From Nesterenkonia ebinurensis (lineage in GTDB: Bacteria > Actinomycetota > Actinomycetes > Actinomycetales > Micrococcaceae), in contig NZ_VWNF01000049.1 in assembly GCF_008711175.1 (NCBI RefSeq), positions 62,001 through 126,000 on the forward strand: a stretch of DNA of 64,000 bases, written 5' to 3'. Below, piece by piece: positions 55,003 through 63,435 of the stretch (positions are counted from its first letter, which is position 1; the number at the start of each line of letters is the position of its first letter). Both the position numbers and the translations under genes were made by a program. The notes below the pieces were generated by a model. It made no database searches, was not told the DNA's origin, and saw only the letters and a list, made by a program, of their open reading frames with translations.

Positions 55003-56651
55003 GCTCCGGCCAGCAGGGCCGGGGCACCGATGTCGGCACTCTGGCTGACCAGCTGGTGGCCGCCGGATACAGCCCCATCATCACCCCGGTGGCCGAGAGC
55101 ACAGACCGGATCAGGCTCACCGGGGCTGCGATGACCCCGGCCCAGGTGGAGCCCGGCGACCTCTTCGTCGCCGTCACCGGGGCGCGCGCCCACGGCGCAG
55201 ACTTCATCGACCAGGTCCTTGCCCGCGGCGCGGCCGCAGTTCTCACCGACCCCGCAGGAGTGGTCAAAGTCCGCGAGGCCACCGGCTACCGGCTCCCGGT
55301 GATCGAGGTGACCGGGGTACGCGATGCCGCCGGGCCGGCCGCCGCAGCCATCTACGGCACCACCGCCACCTCTGACCCGGCCCTGTTCGGTGTCACCGGC
55401 ACCAACGGCAAGACCACCACCACCTACTTCCTGCGCAGCCTGCTGGACACCCTGCTCACCGGCAAGGGACGCAAGACCGGACTGATCGGCACCATTGAGA
55501 TCGCCGCAGGCTCCACGGAGGCCGGGTACGAGACCATCGCCTCAGATATGACCACCCCGGAGGCGGTGGCCCTGCACAAGCTCATGCACTCCTTCCGGGA
55601 GAAGAACGTGGCCGCCGCAGCCATGGAGGTCTCCAGCCACGCGATCAGCTACCAGCGCATCTCCGGGCTCTACTACGACGTCGCCGGGTTCACCAACCTC
55701 ACCCAGGACCACCTGGACCTGCACCGCACCATGGAGGAGTACTTCGCCGCCAAGGCCGAGCTGTTTCGCCGGGCACGCACCCGCACCTCAGTCATCACGG
55801 TCGACGACGCCTACGGCCACCAGATGGCCGCCGAGGCCACCGGACACGTGGTCACCCTGGCCACCACCGGCCAGCCGGCCCAGGCGCACTGGGAGGTCAC
55901 CGAGGTCAGCCCCGAAGCACTGGGCAGCGCCTTCACCCTGGCCAACCGGCACACCGGGGAGCGCATCCGCACCTCCACCGCACTGCCCGGTAAGTTCAAC
56001 GTCTCCAATGCCGCACTGGCCGCAGTGATGGTGCTGGAGGCTGCAGCAAGCACCGAACGCACCCAGAGCTTCAGCCGGGAAGAGGTGGTCCAGGCGCTAG
56101 AAACCGCCACACCCTTCCACATCCAGGTCCCGGGCCGGATGCAGGTCATCGCTGAGACGCCGGCGGCCATCGTGGACTTCGCCCATAACCCGGATGCGAT
56201 GATCCGCGCCCTGGAAGCGGTGCGCAGACCGGGGAGGGGCAAGCTCATCCTGGTCATCGGAGCAGCCGGGGAGCGGGATGTCACCAAACGTCCCACGATG
56301 GGTGCGATCGCAGTGCGGATGGCCGATCACGTGATCATCAGCGATGACGACCCGCACCGCGAGGACCCCGCCGAAATCCGGGCCGGCCTCATGCAGGGCG
56401 CCCAGGATGCCATCACCACCGGCGGGCTCACCACTCATCTGGAGGAGATCTCGCCACGCACCGAGGCCATCGCCGCAGCGGTGGCCGTCGCCGGGCCGGA
56501 GGACACCGTGCTGCTGGCCGGCCGGGGGCACGAGGACCACCAGGACCTGGCCGGCACCCGGGTGGAGATCGACGACCGGGCAGAACTGGCCCGGGCCCTG
56601 ACCGCCCGCGGATTCACCACATTGGCCCAGCCGACCGGGGGTGCGGCATGA
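54996..56651 (+). CDS. murE: UDP-MurNAc-tripeptide ligase MurE, probably lysine-adding
   Basis: A 551-residue Mur ligase: an N-terminal UDP-binding domain, the ATP loop GVTGTNGKTTTTY (about 134), EVSSHAISYQRI, NLTQDHLDLHRTMEEY, and the C-terminal domain with VDFAHNPDAM and LLAGRGHEDHQ. In DAP-type enzymes the residue-3 specificity motif is DNPR; here it is DDPH (residues about 450-453, SDDDPHREDP), as in lysine-type relatives. It adds the third residue of the stem peptide. The start is GTG 54996 (or GTG 54999). Four-base overlap with murF. Confidence 0.94.
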   Translation: MVSSGQQGRGTDVGTLADQLVAAGYSPIITPVAESTDRIRLTGAAMTPAQVEPGDLFVAVTGARAHGADFIDQVLARGAAAVLTDPAGVVKVREATGYRLPVIEVTGVRDAAGPAAAAIYGTTATSDPALFGVTGTNGKTTTTYFLRSLLDTLLTGKGRKTGLIGTIEIAAGSTEAGYETIASDMTTPEAVALHKLMHSFREKNVAAAAMEVSSHAISYQRISGLYYDVAGFTNLTQDHLDLHRTMEEYFAAKAELFRRARTRTSVITVDDAYGHQMAAEATGHVVTLATTGQPAQAHWEVTEVSPEALGSAFTLANRHTGERIRTSTALPGKFNVSNAALAAVMVLEAAASTERTQSFSREEVVQALETATPFHIQVPGRMQVIAETPAAIVDFAHNPDAMIRALEAVRRPGRGKLILVIGAAGERDVTKRPTMGAIAVRMADHVIISDDDPHREDPAEIRAGLMQGAQDAITTGGLTTHLEEISPRTEAIAAAVAVAGPEDTVLLAGRGHEDHQDLAGTRVEIDDRAELARALTARGFTTLAQPTGGAA

Positions 56652-58114
56652 TCGCCCTGACCGCAGCAGAGATCGCCCAGGCGGTCGGCGGCCGGCTGCG
56701 CGGCTTCGAGCCGGCCGGGGCCACCAGCCCCGAGCAGCTGACCCTGACCCACGCCGACACCGACTCCCGGAACATGCGGGAAGGCTCCCTGTTCATCGCC
56801 AAACCCGGCGAGACCACCGACGGCCACCGGTTCATCGACTCCGCCCTGGCCGCCGGCGCCCAGCTGATCCTGGCCGAGCGGGAGACCGAGAGTCCGGCAG
56901 GGTGTGTGCACCCAGCAGTGATTGTCGACGACGCCGTGGCCGCCATGGGTGCCCTGGCCGCAGAGATCATCCGCCGCATCCGGGCACATTCGCCCACCAC
57001 GGTCATCGGCATCACCGGATCCGCCGGCAAAACCACTACTAAGGACCTGCTGGCCGCGGTGCTTTCGGCTGAAGGCCCCACAACGGCGCCCCAGGGCTCC
57101 TACAACGGGGAGGTCGGGGTGCCGCTGACCGTCTTCGCCGCCGAGCTGGACACCCGGTACCTGATCATCGAGATGGGCGCCGACGCTCCGGGCAACATCG
57201 CCTACCTCTGCCGGATGGTGCAGCCCGATATCGGCGTGGTGCTCATGGTGGGCACCGCCCACGCCGGCAAGTTCGGCGGAGCCGAGAAGATCGCGGCCAC
57301 CAAGGGGGAGCTCGCCGAACTGGCTGCCGGCCAGGTGATCCTCAACGCCGATGACCCTCAGGTGACCGCCATGGCCGGCCGGGCCAGCGCCCCGATCACC
57401 TGGTTCGGAGAATCAGCTGAGGCTGATGTGCGTGCCGAGAACCTCAGCCTGGACTCCGCAGGACATCCTGTCTTTGACCTGGTGACCGGCACCGACCGGC
57501 ACCGGATGGCCTCCGGTCTGATCGGTGCCCACCACGTGACCAATCTGCTCGCCGCAGCGGCGGCCGCCCAGGCAGCCGGGGCGTCGTCGTCGACTGTTGC
57601 CCACAGACTCAACGGACTGGGCCCCAGCTCCCGCTGGCGGATGGAGCGCACTGAACGGGCTGACGGGGTCACCATCATCAACGACGCCTATAACGCCAAC
57701 CCCGAATCCATGCGCGAGGCGCTGCGCACCCTGGCCACCTTGGCCCGAGACTCCGGGCGGCGCAGCGTGGCCGTGCTGGGACCCATGCTGGAACTCGGTG
57801 AGGAGTCCGTCTGGCGGCACCATCAGCTCGGCGAGACCGTGGTACGGCTGAACATCCACCAGACCCTGGTGGTGGGCCAGGAGGCCTACGGGCTCTACCG
57901 GGGGGCGATCGCCGAGGGTTCCTGGGCCGATGAGGTGCACTGGGTCGAAGCCCTGGACGAGGCCGAGGCCTGGCTGGCCACCGCCCTAGAGCCAGGGGAT
58001 ATCGTGTTGTTCAAGTCCTCGAACTCCGCGGGGCTTAGACTTCTCGGTGACGAAATCGCCGCTGGTGCCGCAGACCCGGGCCGCCAGACACCGTTACAGG
58101 AAGGAACTGAGTGA
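56648..58114 (+). CDS. murF: UDP-MurNAc-tripeptide--D-Ala-D-Ala ligase MurF
   Basis: A 488-residue Mur ligase that completes the pentapeptide. It has THADTDSRNMREGSLFIAKPGETTDGHRF at the N-terminus, ATP loop GITGSAGKTTTKDLL, GSYNGEVGVPLTVFA (the MurF-specific N-N-x-G-V segment), EMGADAPGNIAYL, and NDAYNANPESMREAL in the C-terminal domain. ATG 56648 overlaps the murE stop; GTG of mraY overlaps its stop. Confidence 0.95.
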   Translation: MIALTAAEIAQAVGGRLRGFEPAGATSPEQLTLTHADTDSRNMREGSLFIAKPGETTDGHRFIDSALAAGAQLILAERETESPAGCVHPAVIVDDAVAAMGALAAEIIRRIRAHSPTTVIGITGSAGKTTTKDLLAAVLSAEGPTTAPQGSYNGEVGVPLTVFAAELDTRYLIIEMGADAPGNIAYLCRMVQPDIGVVLMVGTAHAGKFGGAEKIAATKGELAELAAGQVILNADDPQVTAMAGRASAPITWFGESAEADVRAENLSLDSAGHPVFDLVTGTDRHRMASGLIGAHHVTNLLAAAAAAQAAGASSSTVAHRLNGLGPSSRWRMERTERADGVTIINDAYNANPESMREALRTLATLARDSGRRSVAVLGPMLELGEESVWRHHQLGETVVRLNIHQTLVVGQEAYGLYRGAIAEGSWADEVHWVEALDEAEAWLATALEPGDIVLFKSSNSAGLRLLGDEIAAGAADPGRQTPLQEGTE

Positions 58115-59217
58115 TCGCCGTCGTCATCGGTGCTGCCCTTGGGCTGCTCCTCACCCTTCTGGGCACTCCGCTGCTGATCCGTTTTCTGGTCAAGCACCAG
58201 TACGGACAGTTCATCCGGGAGGACCTGCCTACCGCCCACCAGGTGAAGCGGGGCAAGCCCACCATGGGCGGACTGGCCATCATTCTTGCGGTGGTCCTGG
58301 CCTATTGGATCACCCATGGGATCATGATGCTGGTCTCACCCAACGCCTCGGGTCCCACCGCCTCCGGCATGCTGGTGCTGCTGCTGATGGCCGGGATGGG
58401 CCTGGTGGGCTTCTTCGACGACGCCGCGAAGATCACCAAGAAGCAGTCCCTGGGGCTGACCCCCTGGGCCAAGATCTTCGGCCAGGGCGCGGTGGGCGTC
58501 CTCTTCGCCGTGCTGGCCCTGCAGTTCCCCAATGCCGAGGGGCTGACCCCAGCCTCCACTGCGATCAGCTTTGTCCGGGAGACCGCCCTGGACTTTGCGG
58601 TGCTCGGCACCATCGGGGCCGGGATCCTCTTTGTGATCTGGGCGAACCTGATCAACACCGCCACCACCAATGCGGTCAACCTGGTCGACGGGCTGGACGG
58701 TCTGGCCACCGGGGCCACCGCCATGATCACCGGGGCCTATGTGATCATCTCCATCTGGCAGTACAACCAGACCTGCGGGGGAGTGCGCGCGGTGGATGCG
58801 GTCTGCTACAGCGTGCGCGACCCGATGGATATGGCCACCCTGGCAGCGATCATCACCGGTGCGCTGATCGGCTTCCTGTGGTGGAACACCTCCCCGGCCA
58901 AGATCATCATGGGCGATACCGGCGCCCTCGCCCTGGGCGGGGCACTGGCCGGATTCGCCATCCTCACCCATACCCAGCTGCTCCTGGTGATCCTGGCCGG
59001 ACTGTTCGTGATGGTGACCTGCTCGGTGATCATCCAGGTGGGCTACTTCAAGCTCACCAAGGGCAAACGGGTATTCCTGATGACCCCGCTGCACCACCAC
59101 TTTGAGCTCAAAGGCTGGTCCGAGGTCACCATTGTGGTCCGGTTCTGGATCATCGGGGCTTTGGCGGTGGGCCTGGGCCTGGCCATCTTCTACGGCGAGT
59201 GGATCTTGACCCAATGA
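58111..59217 (+). CDS. mraY: Phospho-MurNAc-pentapeptide translocase MraY
   Basis: A 368-residue membrane enzyme with about ten helices that loads phospho-MurNAc-pentapeptide onto undecaprenyl phosphate to form lipid I. Active-site loops: KRGKPTMGGLAI, GFFDDAAKITKKQSLGLTPWAKI (Asp pair), NAVNLVDGLDGLATG, NTSPAKIIMGDTGALALGG and LHHHFELKGWSE (HHH motif). The start is GTG 58111. Stop overlaps the murD ATG. Confidence 0.97.
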   Translation: MIAVVIGAALGLLLTLLGTPLLIRFLVKHQYGQFIREDLPTAHQVKRGKPTMGGLAIILAVVLAYWITHGIMMLVSPNASGPTASGMLVLLLMAGMGLVGFFDDAAKITKKQSLGLTPWAKIFGQGAVGVLFAVLALQFPNAEGLTPASTAISFVRETALDFAVLGTIGAGILFVIWANLINTATTNAVNLVDGLDGLATGATAMITGAYVIISIWQYNQTCGGVRAVDAVCYSVRDPMDMATLAAIITGALIGFLWWNTSPAKIIMGDTGALALGGALAGFAILTHTQLLLVILAGLFVMVTCSVIIQVGYFKLTKGKRVFLMTPLHHHFELKGWSEVTIVVRFWIIGALAVGLGLAIFYGEWILTQ

Positions 59218-60752
59218 GCACCCCCACCCTGCCTGAGCTGCACGGCTGGGACGGGCCCTGGGCCGGCCTGCGGGTGCTGGTGACCGGCTTCGGGGTCACC
59301 GGCTTCTCTGCTGCCGATACCCTGGCTGAGCTCGGCTGCCAGGTGGTGGTGGTGGACGGGACCCAGACGCAGCAGAAGAACGACGACGCCGCCACCCTCA
59401 CCACGGTCTGGGGAGACCGGCTCGACTTCCGTTGGGGCCAGCAGAGCACGACCACACTTGCTCACTTTGAAGGTGACCAACTGCCGGACCTGATCGTCAC
59501 CTCACCGGGCTGGCGGCCGGACTCACCGATCATGCACGCCGCCGCAGAGGCTTCGATCCCGGTCTGGTCTGAGGTGCAGCTGGCCCGCCGGCTCGGCGCC
59601 CGCCCGGGGGCCAGGCAGCCGGACTGGCTGATGCTCACCGGCACCAACGGCAAGACCACCACCGTCACGCTGCTGGAGGCCATGCTCATCGCCGATGGTC
59701 GCCGGGCTGTGGCCTGCGGGAACATCGGGATGCCGGTGCTTGACGCGATCCGCGACCCGGAAGGCTTCGAGGCATTGGCTGTGGAGCTCTCCAGCTTCCA
59801 GCTGCACTACACCGAGGCCCCCGGCGAGCACGAGGCCGGGCCGCTGGCCGCCGCAGTGCTCAATATCGCTGAGGACCATGTGGACTGGCACGGCAGCCTG
59901 GAGTCCTACCTGGCGGATAAGGCCCGGATCTACCAGGCCACTCAGGTGGCGTGTGTCTACAACGCTGAGGATCCGGCCACCGAGCAGATGGTCGCCGCCG
60001 CTGATGTGGTCGAAGGTGCCCGCGCTATCGGGTTCACCACCTCCACCCCGGATATCTCCATGCTGGGCCTGGTGCACACCGAGGAGGGCGACGACGTGGT
60101 AGTGGACCGTGCCTACCTGGACAACCGTGCCCACCAGGCCTTGGAGCTGGGCGCCCGGTCCGACCTCGGCCAGCTGGCACCCAGGCACCTGGTGGCCAAC
60201 GCCCTGGCCGCCGCCGCCCTGGCCCGTGCCGCAGGGGTGGCGCCGGAGGCGGTGCAGCAGGCGCTGCGCAGCTACCAGCCGGCTGAGCACCGGATCCAGC
60301 CGGTGGCCCAGGCTGAGGATGTGCTCTGGATCAACGACACCAAGGCCACCAACCCGCATGCTGCCGCGGCGTCCCTGAGCAGCTTCTCCGGTGTGGTGTG
60401 GATTGCCGGCGGGCTCTCCAAAGGCGTGGACTACTCCGAACTGGTCCAGCAGGTGGCTCCTAAGCTGCAGCATGTGGTGCTCATCGGCACAGACTCCACT
60501 CAGCTGCGTTCCAGCCTTGAGCGACACGCCCCGCAGGTGCCGGTCACAGAGGTATCCGGCGGCGATGATGGAGTGGCAGCAATGCGCAGCGCAGTCGAGG
60601 CAGCCGATACGCACGCCCAGCCCGGGCAGGCGGTGGTGCTGGCCCCGGCCGCAGCCTCAATGGACCAGTTCGCCTCCTATATCGCACGGGGCGAGGCCTT
60701 CATCGAGGCGGTGGCAGACCTGATGCGGCGCAAAGGATTCAACGAGCTCTAG
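59214..60752 (+). CDS. murD: UDP-MurNAc-L-alanine--D-glutamate ligase MurD
   Basis: A 512-residue ligase that adds D-Glu. The N-terminal Rossmann domain opens LRVLVTGFGVTGFSAADTLAELG; the ATP loop is LMLTGTNGKTTTVTLLEAML; ELSSFQLHYTE, NIAEDHVDWHG and INDTKATNPHAAAASLSSF follow, with the C-terminal LAPAAASMDQFASYIARGEAF. ATG 59214 overlaps the mraY stop (ATGA). It is longer than the E. coli enzyme by about 75 residues, which is normal in actinobacteria. Confidence 0.95.
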   Translation: MSTPTLPELHGWDGPWAGLRVLVTGFGVTGFSAADTLAELGCQVVVVDGTQTQQKNDDAATLTTVWGDRLDFRWGQQSTTTLAHFEGDQLPDLIVTSPGWRPDSPIMHAAAEASIPVWSEVQLARRLGARPGARQPDWLMLTGTNGKTTTVTLLEAMLIADGRRAVACGNIGMPVLDAIRDPEGFEALAVELSSFQLHYTEAPGEHEAGPLAAAVLNIAEDHVDWHGSLESYLADKARIYQATQVACVYNAEDPATEQMVAAADVVEGARAIGFTTSTPDISMLGLVHTEEGDDVVVDRAYLDNRAHQALELGARSDLGQLAPRHLVANALAAAALARAAGVAPEAVQQALRSYQPAEHRIQPVAQAEDVLWINDTKATNPHAAAASLSSFSGVVWIAGGLSKGVDYSELVQQVAPKLQHVVLIGTDSTQLRSSLERHAPQVPVTEVSGGDDGVAAMRSAVEAADTHAQPGQAVVLAPAAASMDQFASYIARGEAFIEAVADLMRRKGFNEL

Positions 60753-60762
60753 GGAGGGCGCC

Positions 60763-62325
60763 ATGGACAAGCGGCCCCCACGCCTGCCGACATCCTCTCG
60801 GAGCGACTCAGCAGTTCTCACCCCGCCAAGCGCCGCCACCCCCGATGAACTGCCAGCCCAGCGCGGCAGCGATGGGGCCAGCGCTGAGCAGCCCACCGGT
60901 GAAATCACCAGAGGCCACCTCCGTACCGTCGAGGATGGGCCCGGTGAGGCCGGAGGCGAAGCTGATGGGCCGACTTTAGGCCGTGAAGGCGGGCAGGGCT
61001 TTGCCCGCCGAGAGTCGGCGGGAGATCTGCCCGCCGAGACCAGCTCAGACGGCTCGGCAGGCCGTGCCTGGCGCGCCGAGCGGGCCAAACAGCGCGCTGA
61101 GCGGATCACCAAGTTCTGGAACATCTTCGAAGGCGGCAACCCCTACACCAACTACTGGCTGGTGCTCGGGGCCACTATCGCCCTGGCCGGCTTCGGACTG
61201 ACCATGGTGCTCTCCTCCACCTCGGTGGACAGCACCGGCGAAGCCTTCACCACCGCCACCCGGCAAGCGGTCTGGGCCGGCATCGGGGTGGCCGGGATGC
61301 TCTTCCTGACCCTGATCCCCACCAAATGGATGGGCTGGATCGGCTGGGCGGCGATGATCACCGCAGGGGTACTGCTGGCCCTGGTGGCCTTCTCGCCCTG
61401 GGGCTACACCGGTGGTGGGTCCACCAACTGGCTGCGCATCGGCTCAGTGCAGGGCCAGCCCTCCGAGGTGGCCAAGCTCGCCCTGGTGCTCTGGGGCGCG
61501 GCAGTGCTGGCCAAGAAAGGCCGGCTGGTCCAGCAGTTCACGCACTGGATGATGCCCTTCGTGGCACCCGGTGCGCTCTCCGTTCTGGTGCTGGTGCTGG
61601 CCGGCGGTGACCTGGGCACCTCGATTGTGATTATCCTCATTGTGGGCGCACTGCTCTTCGCCGCAGGAGTGGGCATGCGCTGGTTCTTCCTGGCCGGACT
61701 GCTGGCCTCAGCTGCGGTGGCCCTGCTGATGTGGATCACCCCCTACCGGATGATGCGCGTCTACGCCTGGCTCGGCATGAACTGCGACCACCCCACCGAA
61801 CCCTGTTACCAGACCGAACAGGGCCTCTACGCCCTGGCCTCCGGCGGCTTCTGGGGCGTGGGCCTGGGCCAGTCCCGGCAGAAGTGGGACTACATCCCCG
61901 AGGTGCACAACGACTTCATCTTCACCATCATCGGTGAGGAGCTGGGACTGCTGGGCACCGCCACCGTGCTGGGGCTCTTCGCCATCCTGGTGGTCGGCAT
62001 CTTCCGGGTGGCCAACGGGGTCTCCAAGGACGACTACCACGGCCGGTTCGTCAAACTGGTCTGCATGGGCATCATCGCCTGGCTGGTCGGCCAGGCCTTC
62101 ATCAACATCGCCATGGTCACCGGCCTGATCCCGGTGGTCGGGGTGCCGCTGCCGTTCATCTCCTACGGCGGCTCGGCGCTCACCGTGGCACTGCTGGCCA
62201 TCGGGGTGGTGCTGAACTTCGCCCGCCGCCAGCGGCTCCAGTCCCGCAGGCCCAAGACCCGCCCCAAGAAGCGGCGCAGGCGGTCTACACTGGCACCGCT
62301 GAACAAGAAGACCACCACCGCCTGA
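60763..62325 (+). CDS. ftsW: Septal peptidoglycan glycosyltransferase FtsW
   Basis: A 520-residue SEDS protein. Residues 1-115 are a disordered charged cytoplasmic tail; ten helices follow from about 130. SEDS marks: MVLSSTSVDSTG, LRIGSVQGQPSEVAKLALVLW, GGDLGTSIVIILI (with the key Asp), ASGGFWGVGLGQSRQKWDYIPEVHNDFIFTIIGEELG and GVPLPFISYGGSALTV. It polymerises lipid II with FtsI. Residues about 71-94 (LGREGGQGFARRESAGDLP) are read from a family A repeat. Ten bases separate it from murD; a basic tail (KTRPKKRRRRS) ends it. Confidence 0.95.
   Translation: MDKRPPRLPTSSRSDSAVLTPPSAATPDELPAQRGSDGASAEQPTGEITRGHLRTVEDGPGEAGGEADGPTLGREGGQGFARRESAGDLPAETSSDGSAGRAWRAERAKQRAERITKFWNIFEGGNPYTNYWLVLGATIALAGFGLTMVLSSTSVDSTGEAFTTATRQAVWAGIGVAGMLFLTLIPTKWMGWIGWAAMITAGVLLALVAFSPWGYTGGGSTNWLRIGSVQGQPSEVAKLALVLWGAAVLAKKGRLVQQFTHWMMPFVAPGALSVLVLVLAGGDLGTSIVIILIVGALLFAAGVGMRWFFLAGLLASAAVALLMWITPYRMMRVYAWLGMNCDHPTEPCYQTEQGLYALASGGFWGVGLGQSRQKWDYIPEVHNDFIFTIIGEELGLLGTATVLGLFAILVVGIFRVANGVSKDDYHGRFVKLVCMGIIAWLVGQAFINIAMVTGLIPVVGVPLPFISYGGSALTVALLAIGVVLNFARRQRLQSRRPKTRPKKRRRRSTLAPLNKKTTTA
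60974..61044 (+). repeat. Repeat family A, in frame inside ftsW
   Basis: TTTAGGCCGTGAAGGCGGGC, AGGGCTTTGCCCGCCGAGAG, TCGGCGGGAGATCTGCCCGC, CGAGACCAGCTCAG follows the unit at 17173 over its whole length, with compensating changes in the palindromic arms. It adds about 24 codons without a stop to the N-terminal tail of FtsW. Confidence 0.8.
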
Positions 62326-62340
62326 CCAAGAAGGAACCCC

Positions 62341-63435
62341 ATGAGCGCTGCCACCGTCGTCCTGGCCGGCGGAGGAACGGCCGGACACATCTCTCCGCTG
62401 CTGGCCATCGCCTCCGCCATCACCCGGCTGGACCAGCAGGCAGAGCAGTCGGTGATCGGTACCCCCGCCGGACTGGAGACCCGGCTGGTCCCGGAGGCCG
62501 GCTACCCGCTGGACCTCATCGACAAGGTGCCCTTCCCACGCCGGCCCACCCCCGATGTGCTGCGCTTCCCCTCCCGGTTCAACCAGGCCACCAGGGAAGC
62601 CCAGGCGATCCTGCAGAAGCGTGGAGCAGACGTCGTCGTCGGTGTGGGCGGCTATGTGTGCCCCCCGGTGTACAGGGCGGCTAAGAAGCTGGGCATCCCG
62701 GTGGTGATCCATGAGGCCAATGCCCGCCCCGGGCTGGCCAATAAGTGGGGTGCACGCTCGGCTGTCTTCATCGGCACCGCCTTCGAGAACACCCCGCTGA
62801 AAGGCGCCGAATGGGTGGGAATGCCGATACCTCAGCAGATCTCCCAGCTGGACCGGGAGGCAGAGCGCGCAGCGGCCCGGACGCAGCTGGGACTGGACCC
62901 AGAAACCCCCACCCTGGTGGTCACCGGAGGCTCCTCCGGGGCGCTGAACCTCAACCAGGCAATAGCCTCGGCGCTGAATGACCTGCTGGGCACCGGCGCC
63001 CAGGTGCTGCACCTGACCGGTCGGGACAAAGAGCTCTACAATCAGGCCGGGAAACTGCTCACAGCCCCGGGCTACCACCAGCGGGTCTACCTCGACGGCA
63101 TGCACTTGGCCTATGCGGCAGCAGACGTGCTGATCGCCCGGGCCGGGGCGGCCACCGTCTGTGAGGTCGCCGCGGTGGGGCTGCCCGCAGTCTTTGTGCC
63201 GCTGCCCATCGGCAACGGCGAACAGGAGCTCAACGCCCGCGGACTGGTGGACGCCGGTGGCGCTTTGTTAGTCAAGGACGAGCACTTCACCCGGGAGTGG
63301 ATCAGCCGCAATGTGCTGCCGCTGCTGAAGGATCCCCGACTGCTGGCCACCATGCAGAAGCACTCCGCCGAACGTGGTATCACCGACGCCGACGAGCGGA
63401 TGGCGGCCCAGGCCCTCAAGGCGGCCAAAGGATGA
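62341..63435 (+). CDS. murG: UDP-GlcNAc--lipid I N-acetylglucosaminyltransferase MurG
   Basis: A 364-residue GT28 enzyme making lipid II on the inner membrane face. The three glycine-rich loops are present: GGGTAGHISPLLAIASA, GVGGYVCPPVYRAAK and TGGSSGALNLNQAI; the C-terminal domain has ARAGAATVCEVAAVGLPAVFVPLPIGNGEQELNARGL with the UDP-GlcNAc-binding Glu. AGAAGGAA precedes ATG 62341. Its stop overlaps murC by four bases. Confidence 0.96.
   Translation: MSAATVVLAGGGTAGHISPLLAIASAITRLDQQAEQSVIGTPAGLETRLVPEAGYPLDLIDKVPFPRRPTPDVLRFPSRFNQATREAQAILQKRGADVVVGVGGYVCPPVYRAAKKLGIPVVIHEANARPGLANKWGARSAVFIGTAFENTPLKGAEWVGMPIPQQISQLDREAERAAARTQLGLDPETPTLVVTGGSSGALNLNQAIASALNDLLGTGAQVLHLTGRDKELYNQAGKLLTAPGYHQRVYLDGMHLAYAAADVLIARAGAATVCEVAAVGLPAVFVPLPIGNGEQELNARGLVDAGGALLVKDEHFTREWISRNVLPLLKDPRLLATMQKHSAERGITDADERMAAQALKAAKG

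Noticed and set aside
61708-63105. 465-codon minus-strand frame over ftsW and murG
   Set aside because: Shadow of two intact cell-wall genes; no motif or ribosome site.
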